Source: Candidatus Mycobacterium wuenschmannii (lineage in GTDB: Bacteria > Actinomycetota > Actinomycetes > Mycobacteriales > Mycobacteriaceae). Taken from it: a stretch of 64,000 bases of DNA. The position numbers and the translations under genes were made by a program. The DNA lies in assembly GCF_030252325.1 (NCBI RefSeq), contig NZ_CP126981.1, forward strand, positions 5,038,434 through 5,102,433. Direction: 5' to 3'. Below, piece by piece: positions 25,326-34,358 of this stretch. The notes under the pieces were generated by a model, which worked only from the letters and a program-made list of their open reading frames with translations, was not told the origin of the DNA and made no database searches. Every line of letters starts with the position of its first letter. The stretch's first letter is position 1.

Positions 25326-25873
25326 CGCTTACCGCCACCGACTTCGGCGGGTAGCGGAGGCGGCAGCGGCGCCGTCGGACTCGGTGCCGTCGCCGACGGC
25401 GAGGCCGCCGGAGCCTGAGGTTTCGCGGCCGGGTTCGGCGTCGTACCGGCGGGGGCCTGTGTCGTCTTGGGCCCGTGGTACGAGGTCATCGGCTCGCGGC
25501 GGATCACCCCGCTGGCGTCGCTGACCACCAGCGCATTGGAGTTCACCGTGTAGGTGACGCCGTCCTGTTTGGCGACGTAGCTACCGTCGGCATCGGCGGT
25601 AGCGGCGGCGATCAGCTTGGCGCCGTCGCTGACCCGCACGCCGTGATAGCCGAACTGGCCGGCCGGGCTCTTGCAGATCGCGACCCGGGATTCGGCCGTT
25701 GCGCCGAAGGCGACCGCGGTATTGGGCGCGGCGCAACGAGCGGTGGAGTTGACGAAACCGAGGGCGTCGGTGGTGGGGTCGGCAGCGGCCAGGGGTGCGC
25801 CGATCGCGAGCAGCGTCCCGCAGGCCGCTGCAGCGACGGCGACGCGTCGGGTGCTTGGCAGGTAAAAGGACAT
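25322..25873 (-). CDS. Secreted protein with Pro/Ala-rich C-terminus
   Basis: 183 residues from the ATG at 25873. Signal peptide at residues 1-31 (RRVAVAAAACGTLLAIGAPLAAA), a globular region with two Cys (TARCAAPNT, AICKSPAG) and beta-type segments, then a C-terminal stretch from about residue 140 made largely of Pro, Ala, Ser and Thr. The upstream extension of the frame is antisense noise. Family not recognised. A lone CGCCCAA half-site (25928-25934) lies in the divergent control region with the acyl-CoA dehydrogenase gene. Confidence 0.72.
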   Translation of the reverse strand: MSFYLPSTRRVAVAAAACGTLLAIGAPLAAADPTTDALGFVNSTARCAAPNTAVAFGATAESRVAICKSPAGQFGYHGVRVSDGAKLIAAATADADGSYVAKQDGVTYTVNSNALVVSDASGVIRREPMTSYHGPKTTQAPAGTTPNPAAKPQAPAASPSATAPSPTAPLPPPLPAEVGGGKR

Positions 25874-26031
25874 GCGTTCCACGACAACACGGGTGACCAG
25901 CACTGTCTTGCCCCCACGCCGCCTGATCGCCCAATCGTTAGCTTCTCGAGATCCGCAAAGTAGGTCCGATCGCTCCACTCTTCCTCAGACCGCTGGCGGC
26001 CCGCATCGTCGTGAAGCTAGATTCGACGCCC

Positions 26032-27759
26032 ATGGGACTGCTTTTCGATCCGAACACCTATGACCCGACGCACTTCGACCCGGAAACCAAACGCCAGCTC
26101 AAAGCGGTGATCGACTGGTTCGAGGGCCGCGGCAAGGTCAGGCTGCTGCGCGACGACCTCGAGGCGACGTGGGTGTCGGACTTCCTCGACTTCATCAAGC
26201 AGGAGAAGGTCTTCGCGACCTTCCTCACCCCGTCGGAGTATGGCGGCGGCGACCCGAACAAGCGCTGGGACACCTCGCGCAACGCCGCGCTGAGCGAGAT
26301 CTTCGGGTTCTACGGACTCTCATATTGGTACGCCGAGCAGGTGACGATCCTGGGCCTCGGGCCGATCTGGCAGAGCGACAACATCAAAGCCAAGGAGCGG
26401 GCGGCGGCCCAACTCGAGGCGGGTGGCGTGATGGCCTTCGCGCTGTCGGAGCGCGAGCACGGCGCCGACATCTACAACACCGACCTATTGCTCACACCGG
26501 CGAAGGATGACGACGAAGGGGTGGTGTTCCGGGCATCGGGGGAGAAGTACTACATCGGCAACGGCAACGTCGCCGGCATGGTGTCGGTGTTCTCCCGCCG
26601 CACCGACGTCGACGGCGCCGACGGCTACATCTGGTTCGTCGCCGACAGCGCGCACGAGAACTACGAGCTGATCGACAACGTCGTGCACGGCCAGATGTTC
26701 GTCAGCAACTTCCGGCTCAACGACTATCCGGTGCACGAAGAGGACATCCTGTGCACCGGGCCGGAGGCATTCTCGGCCGCGCTCAACACCGTCAACGTCG
26801 GCAAGTTCAACCTGTGCTCCGGCTCGATCGGCATGTGCGAGCACGCTTTCTACGAGGCGATCACCCACGCCAACAACCGCATCCTGTACGGCAACCCGGT
26901 CACCGACTTCAAGCACGTGCAGGCCAGCTTCGTCGAGGCCTACGCGCGGATCATCGCGATGAAGCTGTTCAGCGATCGCGCGATCGACTACTTCCGCAGC
27001 GCCAGCCTCGACGACCGGCGCTACCTGTTGTTCAACCCGGTGACCAAATCCAAGGTGACCTCCGAGGGCGAGGCCGTGGTCACGCTGCTGTGGGATGTGC
27101 TGGCCGCCAAGGGATTCGAGAAGAACACTTACTTCTGCGAGGTGGCCCGCCTGATCGGGGCGCTGCCCCGACTCGAGGGCACTGTGCACGTCAACGTCGC
27201 GCAGATCCTGAAGTTCATGCCGAACTTCATGCTCAACCCGGCGGAGTATCCCGAGATCGGCACCCGCAACGACCCGGCCGACGACACGTTCTTCTGGGCG
27301 CAGGGGCCGGCGCGCGGTGCGTCCAAGGTGCAATTCGCCGACTGGACAAAGGTTTACGACGAGCACGCTGCCATTCCGAACGTCGGGGTGTTCTACGAGC
27401 AGGCCCGCGCGCTCAAGGACCTACTGCTGACGGCGGCGCCCGATCCCGAGCAGATGAAGGATCTCGACTTCCTGCTCGTCGTCGGTCACCTGTTCACGTT
27501 GGTGGTCTACGGCCAGCTGATCCTCGAGCAGGCCGACTTGATCGGGCTCGACCACGACCTGGTGGACCAGATCTTCGAAGTCCAGATCCGCGACTTCTCC
27601 CAGTACGCCGTGGCGCTGCACGGGAAGTCGAGCGCGAAACCGGCGCAACAGGATTGGGCGCTGGCGGCCGTGCGCAGGCCCGCCACCGACTCCGACCGGT
27701 TCGACCGGGTGTGGGAGCAGGTGCGGGCCTACGACGGCGCTTACGAGATGCGGGCTTAA
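26032..27759 (+). CDS. Acyl-CoA dehydrogenase family protein
   Basis: 575 residues from the ATG at 26032 (an in-frame GTG at 26011 is possible; neither has a ribosome site, so a leaderless mRNA may be used). Acyl-CoA dehydrogenase fold: FLTPSEYGGG, MAFALSEREHGADIYNTD (FAD/substrate loop), GEKYYIGNGNVAGMVSVF, VGKFNLCSGSIGMCEHAFYEA and the C-terminal helical region. It is longer than the usual 380-400 residues, as in other large mycobacterial FadE-like proteins. The catalytic base cannot be assigned with certainty. It may feed the product of the neighbouring catabolic cluster into beta-oxidation, but it may also be unrelated. Confidence 0.82.
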   Translation: MGLLFDPNTYDPTHFDPETKRQLKAVIDWFEGRGKVRLLRDDLEATWVSDFLDFIKQEKVFATFLTPSEYGGGDPNKRWDTSRNAALSEIFGFYGLSYWYAEQVTILGLGPIWQSDNIKAKERAAAQLEAGGVMAFALSEREHGADIYNTDLLLTPAKDDDEGVVFRASGEKYYIGNGNVAGMVSVFSRRTDVDGADGYIWFVADSAHENYELIDNVVHGQMFVSNFRLNDYPVHEEDILCTGPEAFSAALNTVNVGKFNLCSGSIGMCEHAFYEAITHANNRILYGNPVTDFKHVQASFVEAYARIIAMKLFSDRAIDYFRSASLDDRRYLLFNPVTKSKVTSEGEAVVTLLWDVLAAKGFEKNTYFCEVARLIGALPRLEGTVHVNVAQILKFMPNFMLNPAEYPEIGTRNDPADDTFFWAQGPARGASKVQFADWTKVYDEHAAIPNVGVFYEQARALKDLLLTAAPDPEQMKDLDFLLVVGHLFTLVVYGQLILEQADLIGLDHDLVDQIFEVQIRDFSQYAVALHGKSSAKPAQQDWALAAVRRPATDSDRFDRVWEQVRAYDGAYEMRA

Positions 27760-28511
27760 CCTCCGGGGACGAAAGGCACGTCGTCCGGGGCGGCGTGCCG
27801 CGCGGCCAGCACCGCGCGGGCGGCGTCACCGATCGGAATGCGCAGCGGCAGTTGCGGTTTCTCGGCGGCGTCGGCGATCTCCGCCGCGACCTGCTCGGGT
27901 GTGATCATCAGGCCGCGCAACTCGTCGTCGCCGGCCACCCCCGCGTAGGGGTCGTCCTGAAGCGTGTAGGTCGTCACGTTGTCCAGCGCCCCCGAACTGA
28001 CGGCGCCGGGCTGCAGCAGCCCGGGCTGGATGCCGAGCGGGCCGGCTTCGATCGCGAGGGCTTCGACGAGCGCCTCCAGCGCCCATTTCGTCGACGCGTA
28101 AGCCGCCCCGAGTGGCAGCGTGACCCGCCCGGCGACGCTCGACATGAACAGCAGCTTGCCCTCGCCGCGCGCCCGCATGCCCGGCAACGCCGCTTGTGCG
28201 ACGCGCAGCGCGCCGACGGTGTTCAGGTTGAACAGGCGTTGCAACTCGTCGAGAGGAATCGCTTCCACCGCGGCGTAGAAGATCTCGGCGGGGTTGACGA
28301 CCACGACGTCGACGTCGCCGGCGGCCTCGAATGCGGCGCGCACGCTCGCGTCGTCGGTGACGTCGAGCGCCAGCTTCTGGGCGAGGTCAAGCCCGTCTAG
28401 CGAATCCGTCTTGCGGGCGGTGCCAATCACGCGATGGCCGCGGCGGATGAACTCTTCGGTGATCGCACGGCCGATCCCGCGGCCGGCTCCGGTAACGAGG
28501 ACGGTTGACAT
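27756..28511 (-). CDS. Short-chain dehydrogenase
   Basis: 251 residues. TGAGRGIG at the N-terminus; the usual NNAG is replaced by VNPAEI; FMSSVAG (Ser) and YASTK (Tyr, Lys) are intact. The replaced NNAG tetrad Asn is unusual and may alter activity. The C-terminus is longer than in classical SDRs (LQDDPYAGVAGDDELRGLMI). It overlaps the convergent acyl-CoA dehydrogenase by four bases. A near-perfect palindrome lies 47 bases upstream of its start, suggesting repressor control. Confidence 0.85.
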   Translation of the reverse strand: MSTVLVTGAGRGIGRAITEEFIRRGHRVIGTARKTDSLDGLDLAQKLALDVTDDASVRAAFEAAGDVDVVVVNPAEIFYAAVEAIPLDELQRLFNLNTVGALRVAQAALPGMRARGEGKLLFMSSVAGRVTLPLGAAYASTKWALEALVEALAIEAGPLGIQPGLLQPGAVSSGALDNVTTYTLQDDPYAGVAGDDELRGLMITPEQVAAEIADAAEKPQLPLRIPIGDAARAVLAARHAAPDDVPFVPGG

Positions 28512-28557
28512 GGTGTTTCGCTCCTATCGGATCGGGGAATCTCGTCGTTCGTCGATA

Positions 28558-28575
28558 GTAAACCGATCGGTGTAC
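28558..28575. promoter_or_regulatory. 18-bp palindrome, probable TetR-type operator
   Basis: GTAAACCGATCGGTGTAC is symmetric in 8 of 9 base pairs around ACCGATCGGT. It lies in the 129-bp region between the minus-strand SDR (start 28511) and the plus-strand CATRA-like operon (start 28641), so it could control either or both. It differs from the cluster palindrome at 17649. Confidence 0.5.
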
Positions 28576-28640
28576 TTGTTTGTTTCAAGCTAGCCGAGAT
28601 TTCCGTGTGCAGCCACCCGAGGCGGACGTAATATCCCGCC

Positions 28641-29393
28641 ATGGCTGCAGGCTTGCCGGCCGAACTGGTCGAGGAGACCGCGTTGACGCTCAGCAGCGTC
28701 AGTCAGGTCACGCTGCCGCCCGAGCATTGGCCGGCCGTGGAACGGACCCTCGCCGCCACGAACCTTGCCGTGGACACCAACGACGCCGATGCCCTGCGTG
28801 CGGCGCTGGACGAATTGCAGCGCTTCGGCCTGACGCCGCGCTACCGCGAGGACTTCCCCATAACGGGCGCCTCGCCGGTTGCTGACGCGCCACTGCCCGC
28901 CCCGCCGCCGATTCACGGCGCCCCGCCACCGATGGCCCCCGCCCGACCCGCCGGAGCCGGCCGGATATGGCTGGGCGCAGGTCTAGCGGCCGTCGTCGTG
29001 CTGGTGACGATCGCTGTCCTGGGCCTGCTGAGCTCCACAGAGCACAGCAGCGCTCCGCACCCGCAGTCCACGTCGTCGTCCCACACGGGAGCGACGTCGC
29101 CGACTGGCCCGACGTCGGCGAGTCCGATCGAGACGCCGACCCAACCGACCAGCAGTGGCGGGACTTCCGTCGCGGTCGGTCTGCTCGCGGCTGCTGCGGT
29201 GGTGCTCGCCGTTGTCGTCATCGTGGTGCGTCGGCGATCCCAGCGACACCATCCGCCGCCGGCGCATTTCGTCGATGCGGGCGGACCAGTCGCATGGCCG
29301 GTCCGACCCGCGACCACCTTTGCGCCCAATGAGCTGGTGGAGCTTGCCAATCGCACCGTCGACCGGCTCGTTGACAAGGGCGGAACACGGTGA
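28641..29393 (+). CDS. CATRA-associated small protein-like domain with two membrane segments
   Basis: 250 residues. Residues 1-75 form a small helical domain (LPAELVEETALTLSSV, LPPEHWPAVERTLAAT, then DALRAALDELQRFGLTPRYR) whose pattern resembles the CATRA-associated small proteins (CASP) of actinobacterial conflict systems. A Pro-rich stretch leads to a membrane helix (110-130), a Ser/Thr/Pro-rich loop (131-175), a second helix (176-197) and a basic cytoplasmic tail. Both ends should be inside. Its stop overlaps the GTG of the next gene (GTGA), so the pair is translationally coupled. The family call is from remembered motif similarity and the gene pairing. Confidence 0.6.
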   Translation: MAAGLPAELVEETALTLSSVSQVTLPPEHWPAVERTLAATNLAVDTNDADALRAALDELQRFGLTPRYREDFPITGASPVADAPLPAPPPIHGAPPPMAPARPAGAGRIWLGAGLAAVVVLVTIAVLGLLSSTEHSSAPHPQSTSSSHTGATSPTGPTSASPIETPTQPTSSGGTSVAVGLLAAAAVVLAVVVIVVRRRSQRHHPPPAHFVDAGGPVAWPVRPATTFAPNELVELANRTVDRLVDKGGTR

Positions 29394-30850
29394 CGGTGGC
29401 GATCACCGATCAGGCACTGCATGTGTTGGTATTCGCCCGACTCAAACCCGAAACCGGTTATCGCGCAGAGGGTCTGACGGCCGCCTGGGCGGCTGCGGGG
29501 CAGGTCCGTATCTCGCAGCCGCTCGATACGGGCGTACCGATCGACCTGCCTGACGAGCTACCGGACGGCGACGTGTTCTTCCGCGTCGTTGCCGGCAAGG
29601 CCGGGGTCGAGGGCTCTGACAGCGCAATCGCCTTCGTCGCCCATGACGTGGTGGGAATCGTCGTCCGATTGAGTGCGAGTGGCAACGACGGCTGGGCCGA
29701 GCTGTCCGAAAGCTGGCGTGCCGCATTTGATCCCGGATCCTTCGGCGACTTGATGGGTGTCGTCGAGGTATTCCTCGGCGCCGCAGACCAATTGGCGGCA
29801 GACCGGCCGGAGGCGGTCGCGTCTGCGCTGGGCGACGAGGTGGGACTGGAGTCTTCCGCCCTGGTCGAGCCGGGAATCACGTTGTGGACCAAGGAGTTCG
29901 GCTGGGGATCGCGGGTGGTGGGACTCGCGGCCACCGCCGCCATTGCCACCGCCGAGTCGTGGTGCTCGATCAGCGGCACCCGTGAGGACGCCGGGCAGTT
30001 GGTGCGTTATTTCATGCACGCCAGCAAGCTTCGCTACGAGGCGAGCGTGTTCAAGCAGGACATCGACGAGTTGCGCCGACAGGAGCGCGCACTGGACGAC
30101 GGCCTCGCCGAATTGTTCGCGCTGCACCAACGATTCGAGGCCGCCGGTGCGGGGGCCGACGAACTGATCGACGCGCAGAGTCGGCTGGGTCGTGCGCAGG
30201 GCGATGCGGCCGGGCTGCTGATTTCGATCACCCACCTGCGCGATTTGCGCCAGACCGTGGAGATCGCCGCGCACAACCTGCGCGCCAACGAGCCCGCCCA
30301 GATCGAGTCGACGGCGATCGCGCAGTCGTTCTTCGCCCGAGAACAGAAACTCGCCGAATGGCTCGACGGCCAGGCGGGTCACGAGATCGCGTATCTGCAG
30401 TCGTGTCGTGAACGGGTGGGCGAGGCGCAGAAGCTCACCGAGTTGCGCCTACAGCAGCTGTCGGCAGCGAACGCTCGAACGGCCAACTGGCTCAGCGTGT
30501 TACAGACCAGCCTGCTGGCCGCTCCGCTCGGCGCGCTGAGCGTGGCGACGACCCTGGGCACCCACATCACCGCGCCCGTGACCGTACGGGTGGCGGTGAT
30601 GGCGCTGGTGGGGTCGATGACTTTACTGGCGCCGCTGCTCGCCTTCCGCTGGATTCACGGCTACCGCTGGCCGGAGATCGGCGGCGTCGCGGTGATCGGT
30701 GGCTGCATCGGCTGGGTTATCGCCGTCGCCGTATCGGCGGCGGCGCCGTTGACGATCGTCGTCGCCGCGGCGGTGCTCGGCGCGACGCTGTTGGGCGCGA
30801 TCGCCGTTTTGGTGAACGGTCGTAGCAGTAGGATTTCGTCAACGGCCTGA
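29390..30850 (+). CDS. CATRA-domain-like protein with coiled coil and four membrane helices
   Basis: 486 residues. The N-terminal about 195 residues (QALHVLVFARLKPETG, SAIAFVAHDVVGIVVRLS, GWAELSESWRAAF) look like the CATRA domain, named for its association with caspase-like and TPR proteins in bacterial conflict systems. A long helical, probably coiled-coil region follows (about 205-360), then four membrane helices (about 367-389, 397-419, 429-450, 452-475). Coupled to the preceding gene by GTGA. The layout, a sensor-like domain joined to a membrane bundle, suggests a membrane effector or scaffold. No caspase or NTPase gene is adjacent, so this would be a minimal form. Confidence 0.58.
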   Translation: MTVAITDQALHVLVFARLKPETGYRAEGLTAAWAAAGQVRISQPLDTGVPIDLPDELPDGDVFFRVVAGKAGVEGSDSAIAFVAHDVVGIVVRLSASGNDGWAELSESWRAAFDPGSFGDLMGVVEVFLGAADQLAADRPEAVASALGDEVGLESSALVEPGITLWTKEFGWGSRVVGLAATAAIATAESWCSISGTREDAGQLVRYFMHASKLRYEASVFKQDIDELRRQERALDDGLAELFALHQRFEAAGAGADELIDAQSRLGRAQGDAAGLLISITHLRDLRQTVEIAAHNLRANEPAQIESTAIAQSFFAREQKLAEWLDGQAGHEIAYLQSCRERVGEAQKLTELRLQQLSAANARTANWLSVLQTSLLAAPLGALSVATTLGTHITAPVTVRVAVMALVGSMTLLAPLLAFRWIHGYRWPEIGGVAVIGGCIGWVIAVAVSAAAPLTIVVAAAVLGATLLGAIAVLVNGRSSRISSTA

Positions 30851-30864
30851 CAGAGGAGAGACCC

Positions 30865-31764
30865 ATGCGCGGCAGCAAGATCCTGATCACCGGCCCCACT
30901 GGACAGGTTGCCGTTCCCATCGCCAAGGCGTTGGCGGCCGACAACGAGGTGTGGGGCATCGCCCGGTTCACCAACGCCGCGGCTCGCGAGGATCTCGAGG
31001 GCGCGGGCGTCCGGTGTGAGACGGTCAACCTTGCCGCCGGTGAGTTCGGTGATTTGCCAACCGATTTCGACTACGTGCTCAACCTGGCCGTCGCGAAGAG
31101 CGGCGACTGGGACAAGGACCTCGGCGCCAACGCCGAATCGGTCGGCCTGCTGATGGCGCACTGCCGCGGTGCGCAAGCGTTCCTGCACTGCTCGTCGGCC
31201 GCCGTTTACGACCCCCCGGGCGATGAGCCGCGCACCGAGCGGGCGGCGTTGGGAGACAACCACAAGCCACTGTTTCCGACCTACTCCATCTCGAAGATCG
31301 CCGGAGAGGTGGTCGCCCGGACCATGGCCCGGGCGCTCGGGGTGCCGACGGTCATCGCCCGGCTGAACGTGCCCTATGGCGACAACGGCGGCTGGCCGTT
31401 CTATCACATGGAGATGATGCTGGCCGGCATCCCGATCCCGGTGCCCGCCGGAGATGCGGCCAGTTACAACCCCATTCACGAGGACGACATCATCGCGACG
31501 ATTCCGAAGCTGCTCGCCGCGGCGTCGGTGCCGGCGACGACGGTCAACTGGTGTGGCGACCAAACGGTCAGCCTGCAGGACTGGTGTCGCTACCTCGGTT
31601 CTCTAGTCGGCAAGGACCCGGTGTTCGAGGAAAGCCCACAAGCGTTGCGCGGCAACCCCACCGACGTGTCGCGGATGCACGAACTGGTCGGTGCCGGCAC
31701 CGTCGACTGGCAGGAGGGACTCCGCCGCATGGCGGCGAAGTTCCATCCCGAGCTGGTTGGCTAG
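30865..31764 (+). CDS. NAD-dependent epimerase/dehydratase family protein
   Basis: 299 residues. Extended SDR: ILITGPTGQVAVPIA (nucleotide-binding loop), LHCSSAAVYDPPGDEP, catalytic YSISKIAGE, ARLNVPYG and NPIHEDDI. The substrate is unknown; such enzymes act on nucleotide sugars or other hydroxy compounds. AGAGGAGAG precedes the ATG. It begins 14 bases after the CATRA-like gene and might be co-transcribed. It is followed by a hairpin at 31770. Confidence 0.85.
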   Translation: MRGSKILITGPTGQVAVPIAKALAADNEVWGIARFTNAAAREDLEGAGVRCETVNLAAGEFGDLPTDFDYVLNLAVAKSGDWDKDLGANAESVGLLMAHCRGAQAFLHCSSAAVYDPPGDEPRTERAALGDNHKPLFPTYSISKIAGEVVARTMARALGVPTVIARLNVPYGDNGGWPFYHMEMMLAGIPIPVPAGDAASYNPIHEDDIIATIPKLLAAASVPATTVNWCGDQTVSLQDWCRYLGSLVGKDPVFEESPQALRGNPTDVSRMHELVGAGTVDWQEGLRRMAAKFHPELVG

Positions 31765-31769
31765 CTGAA

Positions 31770-31817
31770 TGTGAATCTGACGACGCGACACGCCGGTGTA
31801 GCGTCGCCAGATTCACA
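31770..31817. terminator. Bidirectional hairpin between epimerase and icl2
   Basis: Arms 31770-31786 (TGTGAATCTGACGACGC) and 31801-31817 (GCGTCGCCAGATTCACA) pair in 16 of 17 positions with a 14-base loop. It sits in the 65-bp gap between two convergent genes. There is no U-tract, as is usual in mycobacteria. Confidence 0.6.
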
Positions 31818-31829
31818 CTCGTGCAGCGG

Positions 31830-34115
31830 CTAGTCCTGCTTGGCGATCAGCTTTTTCAGCGCTTCGCGATCAGATGCCAGCAGCTCGTCGATCCGTGGCT
31901 GGTTCACATCGGCGACGATGATCTCGCCGACCTCCTGGTACACGTTGCTGAAAATGCCGTGCGACTTCATCTTTTCGGTCTGGTAGATGTTGTCCTCGGT
32001 CGGCGTCACGTAGTAGACGATCTCCGGCTTGAACCGGTGGATCAGCCACAGGTGGATGACGTCCATCAGCCGCTTCTGCCGCATCTTCTCGGCGAACGTG
32101 TTCTGGTCGCGCACCGTGAGGATGTTGCGCCCGTGCCGGTCCTTGATCGGGTCGACGACCACGTTGGCCAGCGGCTCGTCGGCGTTGTCACCGTAGATGC
32201 CCAGGTCCAGCACGTCCGAGCCGGCGCGCCGGGGGCGCAGCCGCACGGTCAGCGTCTCGCCGATCTTGTAGTGGTCGCCCCACAGCGCCAGCCACTCTTC
32301 CAGCAGCTTCTTCGGCACCTCGGTCTGCACCAGGTGCTGATGCTGGGTCGATCCCTCACCCATCGCCTTAGTCGTGGCGGTGCGACCGGACGACGCGGCC
32401 AGCGCGGCGTCGCTGCGCGGCCCGCCGACCAGCGTTTGCGGTGTGCGGTAAGGGGATTCGACCAGCCGCATCTTGCGTTGCAGACGAGCCAGCGCGAGCA
32501 TGCCCTCCTGCCGCAGGGACGTCGCGAACTCCTCGGAGGCCACACCGTCGATCTGGTGGCCGCCGTAGGTGATGAAGTTGAAAACGAAGCCCATCTTGCC
32601 GAGTTCCTCAGGGAACGCCCGCATTTCGTCGTCGGTCATGCCGGTGGTGTCCCAGTTGAACGACGGGGACAGGTTGTAGGCCAGCATCTGGTCCGGGTAC
32701 TCGGCGTGGATGGCTTCGGCGAACTCGCGGGCGTCGACCAGGTCCGCCGTCTTGGTTTCCATCCAGAGCAGGTCCGCAAACGGCGCTGCGGCAAGGGATT
32801 TGGCGATCGCATAGGGGATGCCGCCACGGATCTGGTAGTAACCCTCCGGGGTCTTGGCCAGCTCGCAGTCCCACGCGACGTTCAGGCCGAGCTCCTTTGC
32901 CTTCTGCTGGGCGGTGTACATCGGGGCCCGTTGGGCGAACGCCCGCCACTCGTCGGCGCTCATATCGCTGGATTCGCCGTCGTTGGCGTTGAATTCGAGC
33001 AACTCGGCGACGGCCTCGCCGTAGGTCATCAAGCCGGCGTCGAGCTGCCAAGCGTCGACGAACTTCGACTCGATCTCGTCGAACACGGCGTCGATCGACT
33101 TCTGCGCGTGGTCCGGCGACGCCGCGGCGTTCGCGATCAGCTCCACGACACCGTTGCGCTCCAGCCAGGCGTCGGCGGCGGCGTATTGCTCGTCCGGCAG
33201 GGCGTAGAGCAGATGCCCGTTGAGCTCGGTGAACCCAGACTCGTAGAAGCGTCGCACCATCGCCAGGAAGCACGACTTGTACGACGGGATCTTGAGATTC
33301 GTCGTCCCCAGCAGGAACGGTTGGTCGCGTTCGTCGGCGCGGCTGTCGAGCAGATTGGCGGCTTCGGCGTCGGTGCGGGCCACGATAATGCCCGGCACCC
33401 GCATGATGTCGAGCTGGAAGCGCGCGGTGTTGAGTCGCTTAATCTGCTCGTCCGACGGCACCAGCACCTTGCCGCCCTGGTGGCCGCACTTCTTGGTGCC
33501 CGGACGCTGGTCCTCGATGTGATAGCCCGGAACGCCGGCCTCGACGAAGCGTTTGACCAGGTTGCGGACGTGCGGATCACCACCGTGACCGGTGTCGGCG
33601 TCGGCGATGATGAACGGTCGGTAGTCGACCGCCGGTGTCCGCTCGCGCTGCTCATCGCTCATCCGTAACCGCAGGTACTGCTGGTTGCGGTCGGCGGTCA
33701 GCAGCGCCCGCACCAGGCCGGCGGCCTCGTCCGGCACCTGGGACAGGGGGTAGCTGGCCAGGTCGGGCCCGGGGTCTTCGCTGATCGAGCCCTTGGCCGA
33801 GGTGGCCCAACCGCCGAGATAGATGCCTTCTATCCCCATCCGCTTCATCGTCACCGCCTGCCCGGGCGAATACGGGCCGAAGGTGGTGATGCTCTTCTTC
33901 TGGGCGAACAATTCGCGGAGTCGGGGATAGAACGCCTCGGCGGCTTCGCGGGCGACGATGTAGTCCGACGGAATCGTGCCGCGCTGCTCGGCAACCTGGC
34001 GGGCGGAATACAGGCGGGTGATGCCGTCGAAGCGGGCGCTGTCCATGTAGGCCTGCGTCTCGGCCACGTCGCTCTCGAAGGTGTGCGTCGCTGCATCCGC
34101 CTCGATGGTGCTCAT
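31830..34115 (-). CDS. icl2: Isocitrate lyase, long form (Icl2)
   Basis: 761 residues, the length of mycobacterial Icl2 (about 766). The lyase domain has [27 protein letters not shown], the catalytic loop KKCGHQGGK and NLSPSFNW. The extra C-terminal region (about 600-761) is typical of Icl2, where it binds acetyl-CoA or propionyl-CoA and activates the enzyme. The reading frame is intact, unlike M. tuberculosis H37Rv where the gene is split. It cleaves isocitrate to glyoxylate and succinate (and methylisocitrate in propionate use) for growth on fatty acids. The ATG is 243 bp from the divergent hydrolase start; no RamB-type site was recognised. Confidence 0.95.
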   Translation of the reverse strand: MSTIEADAATHTFESDVAETQAYMDSARFDGITRLYSARQVAEQRGTIPSDYIVAREAAEAFYPRLRELFAQKKSITTFGPYSPGQAVTMKRMGIEGIYLGGWATSAKGSISEDPGPDLASYPLSQVPDEAAGLVRALLTADRNQQYLRLRMSDEQRERTPAVDYRPFIIADADTGHGGDPHVRNLVKRFVEAGVPGYHIEDQRPGTKKCGHQGGKVLVPSDEQIKRLNTARFQLDIMRVPGIIVARTDAEAANLLDSRADERDQPFLLGTTNLKIPSYKSCFLAMVRRFYESGFTELNGHLLYALPDEQYAAADAWLERNGVVELIANAAASPDHAQKSIDAVFDEIESKFVDAWQLDAGLMTYGEAVAELLEFNANDGESSDMSADEWRAFAQRAPMYTAQQKAKELGLNVAWDCELAKTPEGYYQIRGGIPYAIAKSLAAAPFADLLWMETKTADLVDAREFAEAIHAEYPDQMLAYNLSPSFNWDTTGMTDDEMRAFPEELGKMGFVFNFITYGGHQIDGVASEEFATSLRQEGMLALARLQRKMRLVESPYRTPQTLVGGPRSDAALAASSGRTATTKAMGEGSTQHQHLVQTEVPKKLLEEWLALWGDHYKIGETLTVRLRPRRAGSDVLDLGIYGDNADEPLANVVVDPIKDRHGRNILTVRDQNTFAEKMRQKRLMDVIHLWLIHRFKPEIVYYVTPTEDNIYQTEKMKSHGIFSNVYQEVGEIIVADVNQPRIDELLASDREALKKLIAKQD

Positions 34116-34358
34116 CTGTTCTCCGCTCCTCGGTTGCCGATTTGCCTGCTGGGGAGAGTCTATGACCGCCGCGTATCACGACGATTCAAAATCGGATGTC
34201 TGCCCTGCGACCGGAGCGGGCATACCGCTGAGGAGGCGTCGCTAAACCCCAGGACGACCGGAAAAATGTCGTCGGGGTCAGTTTTCGACAGACACCGGGC
34301 GGCGCGCTCGGATACGCTCTCCGGGCGCGGCGACGTTGCCGCGCATGAGGGGAGCGCT

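Noticed and set aside
25919..25934. Fourth full copy of the cluster palindrome
   Set aside because: Only the right half-site CGCCCAA is present; the left half matches in two of seven bases.
31551..33668. 705-codon open frame on the plus strand
   Set aside because: Antisense of icl2; composition rich in Val, Gly, Arg, His and no recognisable domain.
34116..34358. Control region between icl2 and the hydrolase, searched for RamB-type or other known sites
   Set aside because: No known motif or strong symmetry was seen.
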